From: Biostraticola tofi
GTDB taxonomy: Bacteria; Pseudomonadota; Gammaproteobacteria; Enterobacterales; Enterobacteriaceae
Direction of reading: 5' to 3'
Assembly: GCF_004343195.1 (NCBI RefSeq)
Contig: NZ_SMCR01000012.1
Location: 25,091 to 89,090, forward strand
DNA length: 64,000 bases
Below, piece after piece: positions 59,547 through 64,000 of this stretch. Numbering within the stretch: the first letter of the stretch is position 1; each line of letters opens with the position of its first letter. The translations under genes were made by a program, and so were the position numbers. Under the pieces are notes generated by a model. The model worked only from the letters and a program-made list of their open reading frames with translations, did no database searches and was not told where the DNA came from.

Positions 59547-61358
59547 ATGAATCCTACCCTAGCCCAAGTGACAGAGCGTATTATTGCCCGCTCTGCTAAA
59601 ACCCGTGCAGCCTACCTGGCCCGGATTGAATCCGCCCGCAGCAAAACCGTCCATCGAGCTCAACTGGCCTGCGGCAATCTGGCTCACGGCTTTGCCGCCT
59701 GCGATGCCGGCGATAAATCTACGCTGAAAAGCATGACACATAATGATATCGCCATTATCAATGCCTACAACGATATGCTCTCGGCTCATCAGCCGTATGA
59801 GCATTATCCGGCTGAGCTCAAACAGGCACTGAAAAGCGTCGGGGCGATAGGCCAGGTCGCCGCAGGCGTGCCAGCCATGTGCGACGGCGTGACCCAAGGG
59901 CAGGATGGAATGGAATTATCGCTAATGAGTCGTGAAATCATTGCTATGTCTGCGGCAATTGGCTTGTCGCATAACATGTTCGATGGCGCGCTTTATTTAG
60001 GCATCTGTGACAAAATTGTCCCGGGATTGGTCATGGCCGCCTTATCGTTTGGCCACTTGCCATCGGTATTCGTCCCTGCCGGCCCGATGCCCAGCGGTTT
60101 ACCTAATAAAGAGAAGGTCAGGGTTCGTCAGCTTTATGCAGAGGGAAAAGTCGACCGTCAGACCATGCTGGAAGCCGAAGCTGCGTCTTATCACAGCGCC
60201 GGTACCTGTACATTTTATGGCACGGCAAATTCTAATCAGGTGGTTATGGAAATGATGGGTCTGCATTTGCCCGGCTCATCATTTATCCAACCCGGCACCC
60301 CGCTACGCGCTGCGCTCAATCACGCCGCCGCCATCCAGGTGACACGTCTGACCGAGAACAGCGGCAATTATCTGCCCATCGGCAAACTGGTTGATGAGAA
60401 AGTGATTGTGAACGGCATTGTGGCGCTGCTGACAACCGGCGGTTCAACCAATCACACCATGCACCTGGTGGCGATGGCAAGAGCCGCAGGCATCATCATT
60501 AACTGGGATGACTTCTCCGAACTGTCCGATGTCGTGCCTTTACTGGCACGAATCTATCCAAACGGTCCGGCGGATATCAATCACTTCCATGCAGCTGGCG
60601 GCGTCCAGCTAATCATCCGGGAACTGTTAAAAGGCGGCCTGCTCCATGACCAGGTCAATACTATCGCCGGTTATGGCTTGACCCACTATCTGATGGAGCC
60701 TTGGCTGGATGAGGGCCGACTGGCCTGGCGTGCAAGCACCGAAGCCACTCTGGATGCGGATGTCATTGCCAGCGTAGAGGCACCTTTCGCCCATCACGGC
60801 GGCACTAAAGTGCTTGATGGCAATCTGGGAAGAGCGGTAATGAAAACATCAGCCGTCCCGGTGGCTAATCAAGTTATTGAGGCGCCGGCTATTGTATTCG
60901 AGAGCCAGCACGACGTGGGCCCGGCATTTGATGCTGGCCTGCTGAACCGGGATTGCGTAGTGGTCGTGCGCTACCAGGGACCGAGGGCCAACGGCATGCC
61001 TGAGTTGCATAAACTGATGCCACCATTGGGCGTACTGCTGGATAAGGGCTATAAAGTCGCGCTGGTAACCGACGGACGGTTATCCGGTGCATCGGGTAAG
61101 GTGCCCTCCGCTATTCATGTAACTCCTGAGGCCTATAATGGCGGGCTGCTGTCCAAGATCCAAAGCGGGGATAGGGTAAGGGTCAATGGTGTTACCGGGG
61201 AGCTGGTACTGCTGGTTGATGAGGCGGAACTTGCCAAGCGAGAACGCTTCATTCCTGATTTAAGCGCCGAACATATCGGCTGCGGGCGGGAACTGTTTAG
61301 CGCTTTGCGTAATCAGCTTTCAGGGGCTGAAGAGGGCGCCAGCTGCATTGCTTTTTAA
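59547..61358 (+). CDS. edd: Phosphogluconate dehydratase
   Basis: Entner-Doudoroff enzyme that dehydrates 6-phosphogluconate to 2-keto-3-deoxy-6-phosphogluconate; 603 residues as in E. coli. IlvD/Edd family signatures are present: [47 protein letters not shown] (Fe-S cysteines) and the C-terminal [23 protein letters not shown]. eda, which normally follows, is not in this window; direct repeats follow the stop instead. Confidence 0.98.
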   Translation: MNPTLAQVTERIIARSAKTRAAYLARIESARSKTVHRAQLACGNLAHGFAACDAGDKSTLKSMTHNDIAIINAYNDMLSAHQPYEHYPAELKQALKSVGAIGQVAAGVPAMCDGVTQGQDGMELSLMSREIIAMSAAIGLSHNMFDGALYLGICDKIVPGLVMAALSFGHLPSVFVPAGPMPSGLPNKEKVRVRQLYAEGKVDRQTMLEAEAASYHSAGTCTFYGTANSNQVVMEMMGLHLPGSSFIQPGTPLRAALNHAAAIQVTRLTENSGNYLPIGKLVDEKVIVNGIVALLTTGGSTNHTMHLVAMARAAGIIINWDDFSELSDVVPLLARIYPNGPADINHFHAAGGVQLIIRELLKGGLLHDQVNTIAGYGLTHYLMEPWLDEGRLAWRASTEATLDADVIASVEAPFAHHGGTKVLDGNLGRAVMKTSAVPVANQVIEAPAIVFESQHDVGPAFDAGLLNRDCVVVVRYQGPRANGMPELHKLMPPLGVLLDKGYKVALVTDGRLSGASGKVPSAIHVTPEAYNGGLLSKIQSGDRVRVNGVTGELVLLVDEAELAKRERFIPDLSAEHIGCGRELFSALRNQLSGAEEGASCIAF

Positions 61359-61364
61359 TCAGCG

Positions 61365-61426
61365 GTAATGACAAAAAGCAGGGGTTCGCTTTAGTCCGCA
61401 GTAATGACAAAAAGCAGGGGTTCGCT
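61365..61426. repeat. Two 26-bp direct repeats after edd
   Basis: GTAATGACAAAAAGCAGGGG plus TTCGCT occurs perfectly at 61365-61390 and 61401-61426, period 36 bp; the 10 bp before each copy are also similar. It starts 6 bp after the edd stop. No protein frame is supported. Confidence 0.9.
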
Positions 61427-61641
61427 CCCTGCATCTCACCCTGTCCGCTTCCTGCGCTATCTATCGACTGCTGCGCCATTTCACAAATGACGCTGCAGTC
61501 ATCTTACTCCGCCGCTACATAAAGCGCTGTTGCCCTGCGACGGTAGCGATATGGCACGATGCCATGGTGCCACTACTTGACTTTTTGGCTTTGAAATTTT
61601 ATAGCCCTTGTCCGACTCCGGACGTTCACCCGCTACCAGGC

Positions 61642-62571
61642 TTAGTCTAATGTGGGGTTCATTTTACGCAAATCGAACGGCGTGATTTGGTATACGTAGT
61701 AATTAAGCCAGTTAGCGAATAATAGATGCCCATGACTCCGCCAACTGGCCTTAGGGATCATATCCGGATTATTTTCTGGGAAGTAATTCACCGGAATCCC
61801 CGGTGTGATGCCATTAGCCAAATCCCGATGATATTCACTGGCAAGGGTAAGGGCGTCATATTCCGGATGTCCGGTGACAAACGCCAGCCGCTTGTCCGGA
61901 CTGGCGAACAGGTAAGCCCCCGCCTCGGATGATTCGGCCAGGATCTCAAGGTCAGTATGCTGCCGTATGATATCCGTAGGAAAATCCGCATAGCGGGAAT
62001 GGGGCGCCAAGAAAGTTTCGTCAAAGCCGCGGGTCAGCAACGCATAAGGCTTTAGGGTTTGATGCGCATATACCCCCGCCAGCTTGTCTTTTCGCGTCAG
62101 CTTGGGGATACCATACAGGATATTTAACGCCGCCTGCACTGCCCAGCATACAAACAGGGTAGAGGTGACATGATCTTTAGCCCACTGCAGTATCCGGTCA
62201 ATTTGCGGCCAGAAAATTACGTCACGAAAATCGACCAGGCCCAGTGGTGCGCCGGTAACCACCAGTCCATCGAAGTTATCATCCTGGATATCTTCAAAAT
62301 CACAATAAAAGTTGTTTAGATGAGCCGCCGGGGTGTTCTTCGACTCACGACTGTCAATTCTTAGCAATTGGATATCAATCTGCAGGGGTGAATTGGATAA
62401 CAGGCGCAGAAACTGATTTTCAGTTTCTATTTTCTTAGGCATCAGATTGAGAATAAGTACCTTTAGCGGACGTATTTCCTGGGTGCTGGCGCGGCTTGAC
62501 GTCATGACAAACACGTTCTCATTCCGCAAGAAGTTTACCGCCGGCAATTCATCAAGCACCCTTATTGGCAT
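61642..62571 (-). CDS. metA: Homoserine O-succinyltransferase
   Basis: Activates homoserine with succinyl-CoA in methionine synthesis; 309 residues as in E. coli. The catalytic Cys142 sits in [12 protein letters not shown], with the His/Glu of [13 protein letters not shown]. coli-type MetA is a heat-labile control point. Four tandem met boxes upstream indicate MetJ repression. In E. coli metA also lies next to an rRNA operon (rrnE), as here. Confidence 0.98.
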   Translation of the reverse strand: MPIRVLDELPAVNFLRNENVFVMTSSRASTQEIRPLKVLILNLMPKKIETENQFLRLLSNSPLQIDIQLLRIDSRESKNTPAAHLNNFYCDFEDIQDDNFDGLVVTGAPLGLVDFRDVIFWPQIDRILQWAKDHVTSTLFVCWAVQAALNILYGIPKLTRKDKLAGVYAHQTLKPYALLTRGFDETFLAPHSRYADFPTDIIRQHTDLEILAESSEAGAYLFASPDKRLAFVTGHPEYDALTLASEYHRDLANGITPGIPVNYFPENNPDMIPKASWRSHGHLLFANWLNYYVYQITPFDLRKMNPTLD

Positions 62572-62937
62572 AACCTTATTTCCTCAAAGCATACGTTTAT
62601 ACGTGTAGACATCCAGATGCCTGAAGATACCGATTTTAGTGACTGATGTCGAGCGCTCAACCGTTAGTTGAAAATGTTTCATCTATATCTATTTGATATC
62701 TTATTAAAGCGACAATTTATTAATTCAACCGGCATCCCTGGGTTATTAACAGGGCAATGTTATCGGGGGATATTACGCATTTTTCAGGCAGACAATAATT
62801 ATTTTTCTGGCGATTAATTATCTCTATCCTCTCGGCATGAAAGCTGATTTTTTATTTTTCTGTGCAGCGGTTAATCTGCAGGAAAGATATTTCTGCTTAC
62901 GGTGTTTACCCTTTTCCGCACTACGGACGGTGCCCCA
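62572..62937. other. Intergenic region between metA and the Rpn-type gene
   Basis: 366 bp with divergent promoters. The left end carries the met boxes; the rest is AT-rich with no gene. A run around 62740-62830 is unusually AT-rich. Confidence 0.6.
62591..62622. promoter_or_regulatory. Four tandem met boxes (MetJ operator)
   Basis: Four contiguous 8-mers, ATACGTTT, ATACGTGT, AGACATCC and AGATGCCT, each match the met box AGACGTCT at about six of eight positions in register. The array begins 20 bp upstream of metA, on its promoter side. Confidence 0.8.
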
Positions 62938-63876
62938 ATGTCTCAGCCCAGCATTTCCCATCACGATGCCTTATTCAAAACCTTCCTTGCCGATATCGAT
63001 ATTGCCAGAGATTTCCTCCAGGCCCATCTGCCTCGGTCCCTGCGAATCACATGCGATTTTGCCACGCTCACGATGACCTCAGGTTCATTTATAGAGGATA
63101 ATCTACGCTCATACTGCAGTGATATGCTGTATTCTCTCCACACCTCTTCTGGTACCGGCTACGTCTATTGCCTGATTGAGCATCAGTCACGTCCGGAAAA
63201 GCTGATGGCTTTTCGCCTGATGCGCTACAGCATCGCCGCCATGCATCGTCATCTGGAGCAAGGGAATGACACATTACCGGTGGTCATCCCTTTACTGTTT
63301 TATCACGGCAAGACCACGCCTTATCCCTTCAGCACCCTGTGGCTCGACTGTTTTGCCGATCCTGAGATGGCGCAATCGATCTATTCCCAGGCATTCCCGC
63401 TGGTCGATATTACCGCTTTATCCGACGAGGAGATTCTGACGCACAGGCGCGTTGCATTGATGGAGCTGGTGCAAAAGCATATTCGCTCCCGTGACCTGCT
63501 GGAAATGAGCCCGGCATTGACCCATTTGCTCAACACCTGGCCGCTTAAGCCGGCACTTTTCCGCGCACTGATGTATTATATGCTTGAATATGGCAATACC
63601 TCGGCGCCGGAACAGTTTATTGCAGCTATTGCTGGCCAGCTACCGGGACATCAGGAGGATATTATGACCATTGCACAACAGCTGAGGAGCCAGGCTTTTC
63701 AAGCGGGTAAACAGGAAGGCAAACAAGAGGGCGAAAAACAAGGACGCCAACAAGGACGTCAGCAAGAAAGGTTGGATTTGGCTCGGCAATTTCTGGCCCA
63801 CGGTGTCGAGCGCAGCATCGTTAAAACCTCTACCGGCCTGTCCGACACCGAGTTGAACACCCTGGTCGCCCAGTAA
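62938..63876 (+). CDS. Rpn-family recombination-promoting nuclease / PD-(D/E)XK putative transposase
   Basis: 312 residues from the ATG at 62938 (MSQPSISHHDALFKTFL, the conserved family start); an in-frame GTG 36 bp earlier lacks support. PD-(D/E)XK nuclease of the RpnA-E/PF04754 group: catalytic Asp in CSDMLYSL and E-x-Q in YCLIEHQSRPEKLMAFRLMRY. The C-terminus carries a glutamine/lysine-rich segment (EGKQEGEKQGRQQGRQQER) and the family's closing TGLSDTELNTL motif. Such genes are mobile and multicopy in enterobacteria, and E. coli RpnA stimulates RecA-independent recombination. Full length, hence probably active. Confidence 0.9.
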   Translation: MSQPSISHHDALFKTFLADIDIARDFLQAHLPRSLRITCDFATLTMTSGSFIEDNLRSYCSDMLYSLHTSSGTGYVYCLIEHQSRPEKLMAFRLMRYSIAAMHRHLEQGNDTLPVVIPLLFYHGKTTPYPFSTLWLDCFADPEMAQSIYSQAFPLVDITALSDEEILTHRRVALMELVQKHIRSRDLLEMSPALTHLLNTWPLKPALFRALMYYMLEYGNTSAPEQFIAAIAGQLPGHQEDIMTIAQQLRSQAFQAGKQEGKQEGEKQGRQQGRQQERLDLARQFLAHGVERSIVKTSTGLSDTELNTLVAQ

Positions 63877-63877
63877 C

Positions 63878-63892
63878 GGGCCATCCAGGCCC
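63878..63892 (+). terminator. Weak hairpin after the Rpn-type gene
   Basis: 5-bp G/C stem GGGCC / GGCCC followed by TTCTTTC, directly after the stop codon. A short, modest terminator. Confidence 0.5.
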
Positions 63893-63920
63893 TTCTTTCG
63901 GGGCAGCTTTTTCGCAGGCA

Positions 63921-63952
63921 AAGAAAAAGCCCTCTGCTTTCGCAGAGGGCTT
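63921..63952 (-). terminator. rRNA operon terminator
   Basis: On the minus strand an 11-bp perfect stem (AAGCCCTCTGC / GCAGAGGGCTT) with a GAAA tetraloop, followed by TTTCTTT. It lies 11 bp past the 5S rRNA 3' end and has the usual form of enterobacterial rrn terminators. Confidence 0.93.
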
Positions 63953-63962
63953 CGTCAATTGG

Positions 63963-64000
63963 ATGCCTGGCAGTTCCCTACTCTCGCATGGGGAGACCCC
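63963..64000 (-). rRNA. rrf: 5S rRNA, 3' end only, cut by window edge
   Basis: The 38 bp read, on the minus strand, as the conserved 5S 3' end: GGGGTCTCCCC, ATGCGAGAGTAGGGAACTGCC, ending AGGCAT. The rest of the rRNA operon lies beyond the window, and it is transcribed toward the Rpn-type gene. Confidence 0.97.

Noticed and set aside
61297..61479. 60-codon minus-strand ORF over the edd end
   Set aside because: Its repeated ANPCFLSL segments come from the 26-bp direct repeats, and it overlaps edd; no sign of translation.

Overview
The window is chromosomal DNA of a gamma-proteobacterium of the order Enterobacterales. Almost every gene has a recognisable full-length E. coli / Yersinia counterpart, and the backbone follows the E. 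coli 90-92 min region: nrdD-nrdG, gltP, acs-yjcH-actP, yjcE, ghxP, ssb/uvrA, yjbQR, tyrB, dnaB, qorA, pspG, dusA, zur, yjbJ, lexA, dgkA/plsB, ubiCA, yjbEFGH, pgi/lysC, yjbB, metH, metA and the end of an rRNA operon. The PlsB N-terminus (MSGWRKIYY...) and other details look closer to the Yersinia/Serratia/Sodalis side of the order than to E. coli. I cannot name the species from sequence alone.

Layout. 1-2.4 kb: anaerobic ribonucleotide reductase and its activase. 2.4-11.6 kb: transporters and acetate metabolism (gltP, acs-yjcH-actP, yjcE, ghxP). 11.8-19 kb: accessory block (glutathione transferase, fluoride channel crcB, an orphan NodU/TobZ-type carbamoyltransferase, and an autotransporter with an endonuclease/phosphatase-like passenger) where E. 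coli carries soxRS. 19-29.5 kb: DNA repair/replication and housekeeping genes. 29.5-33 kb: second accessory block, with a leucine-rich-repeat protein resembling type III effectors of the IpaH/SlrP/YopM type but with a glycine-zipper C-terminus, plus an AT-rich LuxR-type regulator. 33-48 kb: zur, yjbJ, lexA, dgkA, plsB, ubiA/ubiC, the yjbEFGH exopolysaccharide operon, pgi and lysC. 48-54.7 kb: yjbB and a five-gene ABC importer operon that includes an alkaline-phosphatase-superfamily enzyme, next to the eroded remnant of a GntR/HutC-type regulator. 54.7-62.6 kb: metH, gntK, edd and metA. The end holds an Rpn-type PD-(D/E)XK nuclease gene and the 3' end of a 5S rRNA gene on the minus strand.

Regulatory signals readable in the DNA include LexA boxes at ssb/uvrA and lexA, a sigma-54 promoter at pspG, a lysine riboswitch before lysC, four tandem met boxes before metA, a perfect GntR operator and a CRP site before gntK, two inverted Cra-type sites before edd, a HutC-type operator before the ABC operon, and a terminator-like attenuator inside yjbE-yjbF.

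Several genes that flank these loci in E. coli are missing: dinF after lexA, alr between dnaB and tyrB, the mal cluster between ubiC and yjbH, soxRS, nrf genes near acs, and eda after edd. With the regulator remnant, this suggests some lineage-specific gene loss, while the housekeeping genes look intact.
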